Source of the DNA: Chitinophaga tropicalis
GTDB taxonomy: Bacteria; Bacteroidota; Bacteroidia; Chitinophagales; Chitinophagaceae
Length of the DNA: 64,000 bases
Direction of reading: 5' to 3'
Assembly (NCBI RefSeq): GCF_009758205.1
Contig: NZ_WRXN01000011.1
Coordinates: 62,001 to 126,000, forward strand
Below are positions 17,469 through 26,900 of the stretch, in pieces (the first letter of the stretch is position 1; every line of letters begins with the position of its first letter). Position numbers and translations under genes: made by a program. The notes under the pieces are model-generated. The model was not told where the DNA came from and did no database searches. It saw only the letters and a list, made by a program, of their open reading frames with translations.

Positions 17469-19865
17469 TTCTTCAATCATTTCCGTTATTATTCTCACTA
17501 CATCTTCCACATTCGGTTTAGAGAAGTAATCTCCGTCTGAACCGTAAGCAGGACGGTGCGCCTGAGCGCTCAGGGTACGCGGAGCTACGTCCAGCCAGCG
17601 ATAACCACCCTGCTGCTCCATTACCTGCTGGTACATGTACGCAGTAGCTCCACCGGGAACGTCTTCGTCCACAAAAAGTATCCTGTTTGTTTTCTTCAGT
17701 GATTCTATGATCTTGTGCCCAATATCGAAAGGCAGCAATGTCTGCACATCTATCAGTTCTACAGAAATGCCCAGCTGCTCCAGGGTACCCATGGCCTCCT
17801 CTATGATACGGAGAGTAGATCCGTAAGAAACAACAGTAATGTCCGTTCCTTCATGCAATACTTCCGGAATACCCAATGGTACGGTGAAACTGCTCAGGTT
17901 CTGAGGCAATCTTTCCTTCAGGCGATAACCGTTCAGTGACTCTATCATCAATGCCGGTTCATTGGCTGCAAGCAGGGTGTTATACATACCTGCTGCCTGT
18001 ACCATATTCCTTGGCACACATACGTTCATGCCTCTCAGGGTACCCAGGATCATGGTCATCGGAGAACCTGAGTGCCAGATCCCCTCCAGCCGATGCCCTC
18101 TTGTACGCACTATAACAGGACAATACTGTATACCTTTTGTACGGTACTGCAAACATGCCACATCATCACTCAAAGGCTGAAGGCCATAAATGAGATAATC
18201 GAGGTACTGTATCTCAGCAATTGGACGCAGCCCTCTCAGCGCCATACCTATCCCCTGCCCCATAATGGTCAGCTCCCGGATACCGGTATCAAATATGCGT
18301 TGCTTACCATGCTTCTGCTGTAAACCGGCAAATCCCTGGTTTACATCTCCGATCTTGCCTACATCTTCACCAAAAGCAAACACTTTAGGATTACTTCCTA
18401 TCAGCTGATCAAAATACCTGTTCAGTATTTCATAGCCGTTTAAAGTGATGCTCTCGTCGTTATAAACGGCAGGCACTACCGGTACGCTATGAACGGAGTT
18501 AGCCCCTTCAGCATACAACAGGGAATTATAATTCTCTTTTTCTTTTTCCAGCAGCCCGTCGTAATAACGCTTCAGCGCATCTACAGCAGGAGCCTTTATT
18601 TTTTTATGATGGAGAAGTATATTGGCCGCAGTTCTCAGTATATCCCTTCTCAGCGGTTCCCTGTTTGATTGTAGTTCCTGCAGCAGGTTCTTTACCAGTT
18701 CTTTATTTGCATCCGGCAAAGCAGCTACTCCCTGTCCGTAAGTCAGCATGGTCTGCACCTGCTGGCGGATAGGAGTGATATATTTCTCCCAGGCATTTTT
18801 ACGTGCTTCCTGCGCTACGGTCCTTGCAGCAGTTTCAATAGCCAGCAACGTGGCTTCGTCTGCCAGGGCATTCTGCAGTAGCCACTGCTTCATCTGGTTG
18901 TTGCAGTCAAACTCTTTTTCCCACGTCAGGCGCTCCTTACTCTTATATCTTTCGTGAGAGCCGCTGGTAGAGTGCCCCTGCGGCTGGGTCATCTCCTCTA
19001 CATGGAAGAGGGCAGGAATATGAGTTTCCCTGATTTTACGGATACCAGCCTCAAACACTTCACACATCCCTGCATAATCCCATCCTTTCACATTATAGAT
19101 ATCAAAGCCGTTGGAATCTTCCGTTTTACGGAAGCCTTCCAGCGCAGCACTGATGGAATCTTTTGTGGTCTGATATTTACGGGGTACAGAGATGCCGTAT
19201 CCATCATCCCATACAAACACTGCTAATGGTACCTGTAATACGCCGGCAGCATTCATTGTTTCCCAGAAATGCCCTTCAGATGTAGAGGCGTCTCCGATAG
19301 TAGCAAAGCATACTTCGTTACCATTATGGGAAAGGTGAGAGAAAGATTGCAGCACATCTACTTCGCGGAATAATTTCGATGCAAATGCAAGGCCCAGTGC
19401 ACGCGGCATCTGCGCTGCGGTGGGCGACATATCTGTAGCAGTGTTCTTAATTTTTGTCAGGTCCAGCCAGTTACCATCCTTGCCAATATTTGGAGTGGCA
19501 AAGTGAGAGTTCATCTGGCGTCCCCCCGAAAAAGGATCATTTTCCTGGTCCGGATCGGCATACATCTGAGAAAAGAATTGTTCAGGAGTAGCAATTCCAC
19601 TGGCAAAAGCGAAGGTCTGGTCACGGTAGTAACCCGAACGAAAGTCTCCTGGTTGGAAATACTTGGCCATGGCGATCTGCGCCACTTCCTTTCCGTCGCC
19701 GAAAATGCCGAACTTGGCCTTACCTGTAAGCACTTCCTTACGGGCCAGCAGACTAACTTCCCTGCTTTCGCAAGCCAGGCGGTAATCATTCAGTACTTCT
19801 TTCCGAAATTCATCGAATGACAACCGGCTTTCCATATTCATAGTCAGTTCATTGTTTTCTATCAT
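17466..19865 (-). CDS. 2-oxo acid dehydrogenase E1, fused alpha and beta subunits
   Basis: Thiamine-diphosphate E1 that decarboxylates a 2-oxo acid and passes the acyl group to lipoyl-E2. 799 residues joining an alpha part (about 1-370; thiamine site IGDASTSEGHFWETMNAAG near 205; phospho-loop-like HSTSGSHERYKS) and a beta part (about 470-799; FAFGEDVGKIGDVNQGFAGL, YMYQQVMEQ). The fusion is common in Bacteroidota, where it is annotated as branched-chain or pyruvate E1. Branched-chain 2-oxo acids seem the most likely substrate, but pyruvate is not excluded. E2 and E3 genes are not in the window. Confidence 0.92.
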   Translation of the reverse strand: MIENNELTMNMESRLSFDEFRKEVLNDYRLACESREVSLLARKEVLTGKAKFGIFGDGKEVAQIAMAKYFQPGDFRSGYYRDQTFAFASGIATPEQFFSQMYADPDQENDPFSGGRQMNSHFATPNIGKDGNWLDLTKIKNTATDMSPTAAQMPRALGLAFASKLFREVDVLQSFSHLSHNGNEVCFATIGDASTSEGHFWETMNAAGVLQVPLAVFVWDDGYGISVPRKYQTTKDSISAALEGFRKTEDSNGFDIYNVKGWDYAGMCEVFEAGIRKIRETHIPALFHVEEMTQPQGHSTSGSHERYKSKERLTWEKEFDCNNQMKQWLLQNALADEATLLAIETAARTVAQEARKNAWEKYITPIRQQVQTMLTYGQGVAALPDANKELVKNLLQELQSNREPLRRDILRTAANILLHHKKIKAPAVDALKRYYDGLLEKEKENYNSLLYAEGANSVHSVPVVPAVYNDESITLNGYEILNRYFDQLIGSNPKVFAFGEDVGKIGDVNQGFAGLQQKHGKQRIFDTGIRELTIMGQGIGMALRGLRPIAEIQYLDYLIYGLQPLSDDVACLQYRTKGIQYCPVIVRTRGHRLEGIWHSGSPMTMILGTLRGMNVCVPRNMVQAAGMYNTLLAANEPALMIESLNGYRLKERLPQNLSSFTVPLGIPEVLHEGTDITVVSYGSTLRIIEEAMGTLEQLGISVELIDVQTLLPFDIGHKIIESLKKTNRILFVDEDVPGGATAYMYQQVMEQQGGYRWLDVAPRTLSAQAHRPAYGSDGDYFSKPNVEDVVRIITEMIEE

Positions 19866-19882
19866 GCCTCTTTGTTAAAGTA

Positions 19883-19890
19883 CAAAAGTA
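19883..19890 (-). promoter_or_regulatory. E1 gene -7 box
   Basis: TACTTTTG on the minus strand, 17 bases before the E1 start codon, so the leader would be only about 10 bases. If that is too short, the internal Met codons at 19841 or 19835 are alternatives. Confidence 0.45.
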
Positions 19891-19998
19891 AGGTTAATTA
19901 TACAGTTGCGAAATGTCTGAAAATGTAATGTGTAAGATAATTTGAATTTTTTTAATAAGATTTTAATAAATTCTCTGAGGATGGATTATTTTTGGCTG

Positions 19999-20006
19999 TA
20001 AATTTG
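19999..20006 (+). promoter_or_regulatory. DUF1573 gene -7 box
   Basis: TAAATTTG matches TAnnTTTG and lies 55 bases upstream of the ATG. Confidence 0.45.
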
Positions 20007-20061
20007 TTACTTACAAACGATGATCTATTTTTTTAACCAATCGTTTAAAACCAGATTATAC

Positions 20062-20448
20062 ATGAAAAAGTTTATCTTATCCCTATTTGCGAGCATGCTG
20101 TTAACCACTGCTCTTTGGGCTCAGACCAGCAACCCTGTTGATGCGAAAGTTAAGTTCAAGCAGGAAACTATTGATTTTGGCAAAACCAAACTGAATAAAC
20201 CAGTTTCAGTTGATTTTGAATTCACCAATACAACCAAAGAACCTGTACTGATTGAAACTGCTCGCGCCAGCTGCGGTTGCACTACTCCTACCTGGACCAA
20301 AGAACCTATCCTGCCTGGTAAAAAAGGTAAGATAACTGCAGGCTATAGTGCTAACAGTCTTGGACAGCAAAACAAAACTATTTGGGTAAGGCTGAAAGGC
20401 GTTGATCAGGACAAGGAACTGCACTTAACAGGAACTGTTGAAAATTAA
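20062..20448 (+). CDS. exported DUF1573 protein
   Basis: 128 residues with a signal peptide (MKKFILSLFASMLLTTALWAQ). The rest is one DUF1573 Ig-like domain: FKQETIDFGKTKLNKPVSVDFEF, the ASCGCTTP cysteine motif and PGKKGKITAGYSANSLGQQNKTIWV. DUF1573 proteins are very common in Bacteroidota and thought to be periplasmic or surface beta-sandwiches; no molecular function is established. The start at 20062 is chosen over the upstream in-frame Met because it begins the signal peptide. Confidence 0.9.
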   Translation: MKKFILSLFASMLLTTALWAQTSNPVDAKVKFKQETIDFGKTKLNKPVSVDFEFTNTTKEPVLIETARASCGCTTPTWTKEPILPGKKGKITAGYSANSLGQQNKTIWVRLKGVDQDKELHLTGTVEN

Positions 20449-20486
20449 GTCATTACACATACTATACTTCACCGTATAGTTGTGAT

Positions 20487-20524
20487 ATAAGCCTTACAGT
20501 ATAGCTGTAAGGCTTTTCTTTTGC
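20487..20524 (+). terminator. terminator after the DUF1573 gene
   Basis: Stem AAGCCTTACAG / CTGTAAGGCTT followed by TTCTTTT. Confidence 0.8.
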
Positions 20525-20569
20525 CCCTTGCTTCCACGGAATATACCTATAGATCAGCGCATTATCCAC

Positions 20570-20577
20570 TACCTTTG
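20570..20577 (+). promoter_or_regulatory. aminotransferase gene -7 box
   Basis: TACCTTTG, exact TAnnTTTG, 24 bases before the ATG. No good -33 element seen. Confidence 0.5.
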
Positions 20578-20601
20578 TATTCGTAAAAATCAAAACAATT
20601 T

Positions 20602-21828
20602 ATGCCCAGTATCAGCAAGAGAGGTGAGCAAATGCCGCCGTCTCCCATCAGGAAACTGGTTCCATTCGCAGAATCGGCAAAAAAGAACGGGACCAAAGTT
20701 TATCACCTCAATATCGGCCAACCAGATATTGAAACACCAAAACCGGTACTGGATGCAGTACGTCATTCCGATTTTAAGATCCTTGAGTACAGTCACAGCG
20801 CAGGCAATGAAAGCTATCGCAGAAAACTGGTTACCTATTACGAACGTTTCGGGATCAAACTAAACCACCAACAGATCATTGTTACCACCGGTGGCTCAGA
20901 AGCTATTCTTTTTGCATTTATGGCCTGCCTGGATGCAGGGGATGAAGTACTGGTACCAGAACCATTCTATGCCAACTACAATGGTTTTGCAGTGGAAGCC
21001 GGTATAGCAGTGCGCACCATTACCGCCAGCATCGAAACCGGATTTGCCCTCCCGGCCATGGAAGACTTTGAGAAAGCCATTACCCCTCGTACAAAGGCCA
21101 TCATGATCTGTAATCCTAATAATCCTACAGGCTATTTATACAGCAGGGAAGAACTGGAAGTGCTGAAACAATTATGCCTGCGCCATAACCTTTACCTGTT
21201 CTCTGATGAAGCCTACAGGGAGTTTTGTTATACAGGCGAGCATTTTTCTGCTATGAACCTGGATGGACTGGAAAACAATGTGATCCTGATGGATACAATT
21301 TCCAAACGGTACAGCGCCTGCGGCGGACGTATAGGAGCACTGGTCACCAAAAACCAGGCAGTGCTGGATGCCGTAATGAAGTTTGCACAGGCAAGACTGA
21401 GCCCCCCCTCCTTTGCACAGATCGCGGGTGAAGCAGCTGTAGATCTGCCGGCAGATTATTTTGATGAAATAAAAGCTGAATACCTGGAGCGCCGGGATGT
21501 ACTGGTATCCATGCTGAACGATATACCAGGAGTATTTTGCCCAAATCCGGGCGGAGCATTTTATGCCATCGCAAGACTGCCTATCGATGATGCAGATAAA
21601 TTCTGCCAATGGCTGCTGGAATCCTTCTCCTATGAACAGCAGACAGTAATGCTGGCTCCTGCAACCGGATTCTATGCAACTCCGGGATTAGGTAAGAACG
21701 AAGTCCGCCTGGCTTACGTACTGAATAAGGAAGATATCAGGAATGCAATGATCTGTCTTTCCAAAGCACTGGAATCATACCCAGGCAAAACAGCCATACT
21801 TAAAGAAGTAGCAAGTCACATAAATTAA
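20602..21828 (+). CDS. class I/II pyridoxal-phosphate aminotransferase (aspartate aminotransferase-like)
   Basis: 408 residues. The fold type I core is clear: NIGQPDIETPKPVLDAV near residue 35, TTGGSEAILFAFMACLD for cofactor phosphate, CNPNNPTGYLYS near 175, SDEAYREFCY near 205, and the Schiff-base lysine Lys235 in ISKRYSACGGRIGAL. The C-terminal substrate arginine is probably in NEVRLAYVLN. Likely an aspartate or broad-specificity amino acid aminotransferase, acting in the cytoplasm. Monocistronic, with its own promoter and terminator. Confidence 0.92.
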   Translation: MPSISKRGEQMPPSPIRKLVPFAESAKKNGTKVYHLNIGQPDIETPKPVLDAVRHSDFKILEYSHSAGNESYRRKLVTYYERFGIKLNHQQIIVTTGGSEAILFAFMACLDAGDEVLVPEPFYANYNGFAVEAGIAVRTITASIETGFALPAMEDFEKAITPRTKAIMICNPNNPTGYLYSREELEVLKQLCLRHNLYLFSDEAYREFCYTGEHFSAMNLDGLENNVILMDTISKRYSACGGRIGALVTKNQAVLDAVMKFAQARLSPPSFAQIAGEAAVDLPADYFDEIKAEYLERRDVLVSMLNDIPGVFCPNPGGAFYAIARLPIDDADKFCQWLLESFSYEQQTVMLAPATGFYATPGLGKNEVRLAYVLNKEDIRNAMICLSKALESYPGKTAILKEVASHIN

Positions 21829-21830
21829 TA

Positions 21831-21876
21831 CTGAGAATCGCATTATAAATAGTTATATATAATGCGATTCTTGTTC
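21831..21876 (+). terminator. aminotransferase gene terminator
   Basis: Stem AGAATCGCATTATA / TATAATGCGATTCT followed by TGTTCCC; the T tract is short. Confidence 0.65.
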
Positions 21877-21997
21877 CCTATCATATTTTTTGCCCAAAAA
21901 GCTTCAAAAAATACATTATTAAAAATTCTATGTTAACTTTTCCAAGTAAAAACATCATTTTTCACATAGATTTTCTTTTTTCCTTGATTTTTGTTCG

Positions 21998-22278
21998 TAT
22001 ATTTGAAGTGCGAAAGGCAAGCAAACAAGTAAGAAAAAACAGCACTGAGGAATGAATGCACTTGTTTAGCATAAATTTAACCTACAGAATTTTTCCAGAC
22101 GTTTTTTAGTTCGGAACTTAGCCATATAACACAGAAGTATGATTTTATCAGAATTCTGTAAAAAAGTTGGAAAGAAACTAAAACGTTTTAGCAAAATACC
22201 GTATTTTTGTATCAGTTTTTCATAACGTGGAATTTATAAAGGCAAACGGCTCCGATCACGGAGCCGTATTTTTTTGCC
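21998..22278 (+). ncRNA. candidate orphan small RNA with its own promoter and terminator
   Basis: Between two genes that each have their own terminator lies a third rightward one: GGCTCCG/CGGAGCC plus GTATTTTTTT at 22246-22278. Upstream are two TAnnTTTG boxes, TATATTTG at 21998-22005 and TATTTTTG at 22202-22209, predicting RNAs of about 265 or 60 bases. The longer one has inverted pairs AAACAAGT/ACTTGTTT (22023-22030, 22060-22067) and ACAGAATT/AATTCTGT (22084-22091, 22152-22159). A 14-bp perfect palindrome CTAAAACGTTTTAG (22178-22191) lies just before the second box and could be an operator. No known RNA family was recognised. Confidence 0.4.
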
Positions 22279-22339
22279 CATATCTCAGCAACACAACTGA
22301 TTACCAAACACTTAGAATAACATCAATTAATAACCATAA

Positions 22340-22373
22340 ATAAAAAGGCGGCCTGGAGTCCAGGCCGCCTTAT
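22340..22373 (-). terminator. carA terminator
   Basis: Stem AAGGCGGCCTG / CAGGCCGCCTT, then TTTTTATTTATGG on the minus strand, 24 bases past the carA stop. Confidence 0.85.
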
Positions 22374-22396
22374 GTTTTATTCAGCTTTTGGCTGTT

Positions 22397-23506
22397 TTAC
22401 ATGTTCGCTTTGATCATATTGAAAAAGTCGTCAAACAGGTAACGGCTGTCATATGGTCCCGGAGTCGATTCAGGATGGTATTGCACAGAAAAAGCAGGCT
22501 TATTCTTGATACGGATACCTTCTATTGATGAATCATTCAGGTTTACATGCGTGATCTCCACAGTCTGACTGGCCGCTACCGCTTTAGGATCTACCGCAAA
22601 ACCATGATTCTGGGTAGTGATCTCACAACGGCCGGTTGCCAGGTTCTTTACCGGATGGTTCAGTCCCCGATGACCATGGTGCATTTTATAAGTAGGAATA
22701 TCATTAGCAAGCGCCAGCAGCTGATGACCAAGACAGATACCAAACATAGGCTTGTTAGCAGCCAGGATCTTCTTCACTGTATCCACAGCATATTTCAAAG
22801 GAGCCGGGTCGCCGGGGCCGTTTGAAATGAAGTAAGCATGCGGTTTGAACTTTTCACATTCCTCAAAGGCAGTATCTGTCGGGAATACCTGCAGATAAGC
22901 CCCTTTTTCAGACAGACATTTCAGCATATTCCTTTTTACGCCATTGTCCATCACAGCAATACGTATCTCAGCCGCAGGATCGCCAACGTTATAAGGCTCT
23001 TTGGTAGATACTTCAGCACAAAGCGCCAGGCCCTCCATAGAAGGTACTTTGGCCAGCTCCGCTTTCAGCTGATCAACATCCAGTATCTCAGAAGAAATGA
23101 TGCAGTTCATCGCTCCTTTGCTGCGAATATGCGCTACCAGCGCGCGGGTATCCACATCATAGATAGCTACCAGGTTGTTGTCTTTCAGGAACTGCTCTAC
23201 AGAACCATCCGCCATCTGGCGTGAATAGTTGTAGGCAATATTCTTACATATCAGCCCGCTGATCTTTACACTATCACTTTCAACATCTTCTTTTTTCACA
23301 CCATAATTGCCGATATAGCAATTGTTCATGATCAACACCTGTCCTTTATAAGAGGGATCAGTAAATACTTCCTGGTATCCTGTCATCCCTGTATTAAAGC
23401 ACAATTCACCGGCTGCGGTGCCAATTTTACCAAAAGCTTTTCCCTGATACACCGTACCGTCGTCTAACAACAGTATGGCTGGCTGGATTGATCTAGTCTG
23501 AGGCAT
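22397..23506 (-). CDS. carA: carbamoyl-phosphate synthase small subunit
   Basis: Glutaminase subunit that feeds ammonia to CarB for carbamoyl phosphate, used for pyrimidines and arginine. 369 residues: N-terminal CPSase domain starting AILLLDDGTVYQGKAFG, and a C-terminal class I amidotransferase with FGICLGHQLLALA (nucleophile Cys) and SVQYHPESTPGP (His and Glu). The end SRYLFDDFFNMI is typical. carB is not adjacent, unlike in many genomes. Confidence 0.96.
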   Translation of the reverse strand: MPQTRSIQPAILLLDDGTVYQGKAFGKIGTAAGELCFNTGMTGYQEVFTDPSYKGQVLIMNNCYIGNYGVKKEDVESDSVKISGLICKNIAYNYSRQMADGSVEQFLKDNNLVAIYDVDTRALVAHIRSKGAMNCIISSEILDVDQLKAELAKVPSMEGLALCAEVSTKEPYNVGDPAAEIRIAVMDNGVKRNMLKCLSEKGAYLQVFPTDTAFEECEKFKPHAYFISNGPGDPAPLKYAVDTVKKILAANKPMFGICLGHQLLALANDIPTYKMHHGHRGLNHPVKNLATGRCEITTQNHGFAVDPKAVAASQTVEITHVNLNDSSIEGIRIKNKPAFSVQYHPESTPGPYDSRYLFDDFFNMIKANM

Positions 23507-23534
23507 GCTTATTTTTTCGTTTTAAAAAATCGTG

Positions 23535-23542
23535 CAAAGTTA
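23535..23542 (-). promoter_or_regulatory. carA -7 box
   Basis: TAACTTTG on the minus strand, 29 bases before the start. A TTG 16 bases upstream is closer than the ideal spacing. Confidence 0.45.
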
Positions 23543-23602
23543 TTGAATAAAAAGATAACAATTAATAAATACCTCTGTTAATTGTCAATCTTTAACATTC
23601 AA

Positions 23603-24430
23603 TCACTTAACATGTATCGATTTTATAATACGTTGGGCAGTAGCCGCAGCAGTCGGATCATCCTGACGATAGCGGATGCTTACCTGCCAGCGGTGCTGTC
23701 CGTTAACCAGTAACAGGTTGCAGAATGCCAGGTTGATCCCTCCTTTATATACAAAGCTCCCTTCCTGCAGAAGGGCATTCATACCACTCTGCACCAGCGG
23801 ACTGGATTTATAGTTCAGATCTGAGATCTCCTCTGTATTATTCATTTCCGTTGCAGCATCCTTTCCTGCCACCTCCAGGTCATTCGCAATATTAGGACGG
23901 AAGCTGTACATATTCACTTCTACCTGCATCCCCTCCTCTACCCTGTTACGGTAACTTTTGGCATATTCTACCAGTGGAGCGATGTCGGCAGGAAGAGGCT
24001 TATCGTTCACCCCCAGATGCATAGGGGTGCTGATTGCCAGGGCCTGGCGACCAATTACCGCTGTCTCCCAGGAAGAGTATAACCATGCTTTGTTGATCTT
24101 CGGGAATATCATATTAAAGACCACCCGTTTGCCGAGGTAACCACCGGCTACAGCTACAAGGCCCACCGCCAGTATCAGTGTGATGATCACGCCCCGACGG
24201 CCGGCCCATGCCAGGTAACTCTCAGATAATTTCCTTACAGACACGGATCTTGATCTTTTAGGAACGATGCCTACAGCACGTTGAAAGGTCTCGAAATCGC
24301 CTTCGGGATGCTTACGCTTCCATTCGGCATAGTTGCTTGGCAGTTTTTTGCCACATTGTTCGCAAAAGGTGAGGAACTCGGATTTCAATTCGTTATGGTG
24401 TCCACAGCCTTTACACTTCAGGTATAGCAT
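23603..24430 (-). CDS. zinc-ribbon membrane protein of unknown function
   Basis: 275 residues. An N-terminal zinc ribbon has CKGCGHHNELKSEFLTFCEQCG (two CxxC pairs, residues about 5-28). A low-complexity basic stretch follows (KRSRSVSVRK), then one transmembrane helix VIITLILAVGLVAVAGGYL near 85, and an extracytoplasmic domain of about 165 residues. The C-terminal domain is reminiscent of small lipoprotein-like domains but I cannot name it. The Met at 24430 is preferred to one 11 codons upstream because the zinc ribbon then sits at the very N-terminus. It stands alone between carA and rplQ. Confidence 0.75.
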   Translation of the reverse strand: MLYLKCKGCGHHNELKSEFLTFCEQCGKKLPSNYAEWKRKHPEGDFETFQRAVGIVPKRSRSVSVRKLSESYLAWAGRRGVIITLILAVGLVAVAGGYLGKRVVFNMIFPKINKAWLYSSWETAVIGRQALAISTPMHLGVNDKPLPADIAPLVEYAKSYRNRVEEGMQVEVNMYSFRPNIANDLEVAGKDAATEMNNTEEISDLNYKSSPLVQSGMNALLQEGSFVYKGGINLAFCNLLLVNGQHRWQVSIRYRQDDPTAAATAQRIIKSIHVK

Positions 24431-24553
24431 AGATAGGGTGATTAGGTAATAGGTATCGGACACGATATTACAAAAAATTATAATTAATTCAATGTTTTAA
24501 GACGCCAAAACCTGCTCCGCCAAGGTCTTCAGTTGGTTACCATTCAAATAAGG

Positions 24554-24592
24554 ACAAAAAAAATCCCGGAGGGTGAACTCCGGGACCTTTTA
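24554..24592 (-). terminator. terminator of the ribosomal protein cluster
   Basis: Stem GTCCCGGAG / CTCCGGGAT with a tail of eight T on the minus strand, just after rplQ, the last gene of the 17-kb cluster. Confidence 0.85.
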
Positions 24593-24615
24593 TGAATTGA
24601 AGCAACGCTAAATGA

Positions 24616-25098
24616 CTATTCAGCTGCTTTTTCTTCAGTTGATGCTTCCGCTTCGCCTTCAGCTTTCTTTTTGCTACCACCAGCGCGACGGGTTTTCTTG
24701 GCAGGAACTGCTTTTTCTTCAACTTTACCACCATAGATCTCGTTAAAGTCTACCAGTTCAATCAGGGCAGTTTCCGCGTTGTCACCAACACGTTTGCCCA
24801 ATTTAATGATACGGGTATAACCACCGGGACGGTTAGCGATCTTCTCGCTGATAGCACCGAACAGTTCCTTGATAGCTTCTTTCTCCTGCAGGTAGCTGAA
24901 CACGATCCTACGGTTGTGAGTAGAGTCGCTCTTTGCTCTTGTCAGCAAAGGCTCAACGTAAACACGCAGTGACTTGGCTTTAGCCAGTGTAGTAGTGATA
25001 CGTTTGTGTTTGATCAGCTCTATTGCCAGGTTAGACAGCAGGCTTTTACGGTGGGCAGCAGTTCTGCCGAGGTGGTTTAATTTTACTCCGTGACGCAT
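24616..25098 (-). CDS. rplQ: ribosomal protein L17 with a long C-terminal tail
   Basis: Large-subunit protein near the exit of the peptide tunnel. 160 residues against about 127 in E. coli. The core MRHGVKLNHLGRTAAHRKSLLSNLAIELIKHKRI is standard. The extra 40 residues are rich in Lys, Ala and Glu (KKTRRAGGSKKKAEGEAEASTEEKAAE) and look disordered, as in other Bacteroidota. Last gene after rpoA. Confidence 0.96.
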   Translation of the reverse strand: MRHGVKLNHLGRTAAHRKSLLSNLAIELIKHKRITTTLAKAKSLRVYVEPLLTRAKSDSTHNRRIVFSYLQEKEAIKELFGAISEKIANRPGGYTRIIKLGKRVGDNAETALIELVDFNEIYGGKVEEKAVPAKKTRRAGGSKKKAEGEAEASTEEKAAE

Positions 25099-25172
25099 GA
25101 CGTTTTGTTTTTGATTCCTCTGTACCGTGTCAGGAATTACAGAGTACTTATGTTATAAATGAATAGCGAAGA

Positions 25173-26168
25173 CTATTCTTCGTCCAATTTCAGTTTTGAA
25201 AGGTCCATACCGAAGTGTAAACCTCTTTCGTTTAACACCTGCTCGATCTCGCTCAGGGATTTCTGACCGAAGTTCCTGAACTTCATCAGCTCTTCCTGTT
25301 CGTACTGAACCAATTCGCTCAGGGAGTTGATCTTGGCAGCTTTCAGACAGTTGAAAGCACGAACGCTGAGGTCCAGATCTTCCAGTGGCGTTTTCAGTAT
25401 CTTACGCAGCTGCAGTGTCTGTTCGTCCACAACATCTTCTTTCTCCGTGTCTTTTGTATCGAAACTGATGTTTTCATCGGTGATGATCATCAGGTGTTGT
25501 ATCAGGATGCGGGATGCCTGTTTAACAGCTTCTTCCGGATGGATAGTACCGTCAGTGATCACTTCCATGATCAGTTTCTCGTAGTCGGTCTTTTGTTCCA
25601 CACGGGTGTTTTCGATGCTATACTTCACATTTTTGATCGGGGTGAAGATAGAGTCTATAGCGATATAACCGAAAACGGCATCTTTAGGTTTATTCTCTTC
25701 AGCGGGAACATAACCACGGCCTTTACCGATAGTCAGTTCAATATCCAGCTTTGCAGAAGGATCCAGCGTACAGATCAGCAATTCAGGGTTCATGATCTGG
25801 AAAGCGCTGGTCGCTTTCTCGATCATATCAGCGCGGAATTCAGTTTTTCCTTTGATGGAGATCTGAATCTTCTCATTGTTCACTTCATTCTCAACAATAC
25901 GTTTGAAACGCACCTGTTTCAGGTTCAGGATGATCTCAGTAACGTCTTCGGTGATTCCTTTCAGTGTAGCGAACTCATGATCAGCACCTTCTATTTTTAT
26001 TCCCACAATGGCATAACCCTCAAGAGACGACAGCAACACACGACGAAGCGCGTTACCCACGGTCACCCCATAACCCGGTTCTAACGGCCGGAATTCGAAT
26101 TGTGCTTCAAAGTCAGTAGACTTCTGCAAAACGATCTTATCAGGCTTTTGGAAATTCAGAATTGCCAT
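25173..26168 (-). CDS. rpoA: RNA polymerase alpha subunit
   Basis: Scaffold for RNA polymerase assembly; its C-terminal domain touches upstream promoter DNA and activators. 331 residues: N-terminal dimer domain with LEPGYGVTVGNALRRVLLSSLEG near residue 30, acidic linker around 240 (DTEKEDVVDEQ), and alpha-CTD with LDLSVRAFNCLKAAKINSLSELV and FRNFGQKSLSEIEQVL. Normal length (E. coli 329). Placed between rpsD and rplQ as in most bacteria. Confidence 0.98.
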   Translation of the reverse strand: MAILNFQKPDKIVLQKSTDFEAQFEFRPLEPGYGVTVGNALRRVLLSSLEGYAIVGIKIEGADHEFATLKGITEDVTEIILNLKQVRFKRIVENEVNNEKIQISIKGKTEFRADMIEKATSAFQIMNPELLICTLDPSAKLDIELTIGKGRGYVPAEENKPKDAVFGYIAIDSIFTPIKNVKYSIENTRVEQKTDYEKLIMEVITDGTIHPEEAVKQASRILIQHLMIITDENISFDTKDTEKEDVVDEQTLQLRKILKTPLEDLDLSVRAFNCLKAAKINSLSELVQYEQEELMKFRNFGQKSLSEIEQVLNERGLHFGMDLSKLKLDEE

Positions 26169-26294
26169 TGATATGTTAAGTTTAATTGTTTATGTAAAAC
26201 TGTCCATAGCCATTAACATGCGGCCATTAGTAACCTGTGTAAAGTTATTACACCGGCAACTAATGACCCATGACTAACGGCTAAAGACATATTA

Positions 26295-26900
26295 TTATTT
26301 AGAGTACAATTCTACAATCAGCTGCTCCTTAATGTTCTCAGGAACGCTTTCTCTCTCAGGATATGCAATGAAAGTACCTTTCTGTTCTTTTTCATTCCAA
26401 TCCAGCCAGCTGAATTTAGGATTTTTACCGCGAATATTGCTTGTAATAGCAGTATTCTCTGCAGCTTTACCTTTCAATCCGATGATATCACCTGGTTTCA
26501 GCTGATAAGAAGGGATGTTCATTACGTGACCGTTAACAGTGATATGCTTGTGAGATACCAGCTGACGGGCTGCAGGGCGGGAAGGAGCGATACCCAGACG
26601 GAATACGGTGTTGTCCAGACGTGCTTCCAGCAATTTGATCAATACCTCACCGGTAACACCTTTACGACGGTTAGCTTCAACAAACAGGTTAGCAAACTGG
26701 CGTTCCAGTACACCATAAGTGTATTTTGCCTTCTGTTTCTCACGCAGCTGCAGAGCGTATTCACCCAGCTGTTTGCGCTTACGGGTTACACCATGCTGAC
26801 CCGGAGGGTTGCTGTTCTTTCCTAAATACTTACCATTTCCTAAAATGGGCTCTCCAAAAATCCTGGAGATCTTGGTCTTTGGTCCTGTGTACCTTGCCAT
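26295..26900 (-). CDS. rpsD: ribosomal protein S4
   Basis: Early-binding 16S protein that nucleates the small subunit body and, in E. coli, represses its own operon. 201 residues; starts MARYTGPKTKISRIFGEPI; the S4 RNA-binding domain is seen in EARLDNTVFRLGIAPSRPAARQLVSHKHITVNGHV. The N-terminus lacks the cysteine cluster of zinc-binding S4. A cruciform-like inverted repeat fills the spacer to rpoA. Confidence 0.97.
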   Translation of the reverse strand: MARYTGPKTKISRIFGEPILGNGKYLGKNSNPPGQHGVTRKRKQLGEYALQLREKQKAKYTYGVLERQFANLFVEANRRKGVTGEVLIKLLEARLDNTVFRLGIAPSRPAARQLVSHKHITVNGHVMNIPSYQLKPGDIIGLKGKAAENTAITSNIRGKNPKFSWLDWNEKEQKGTFIAYPERESVPENIKEQLIVELYSK

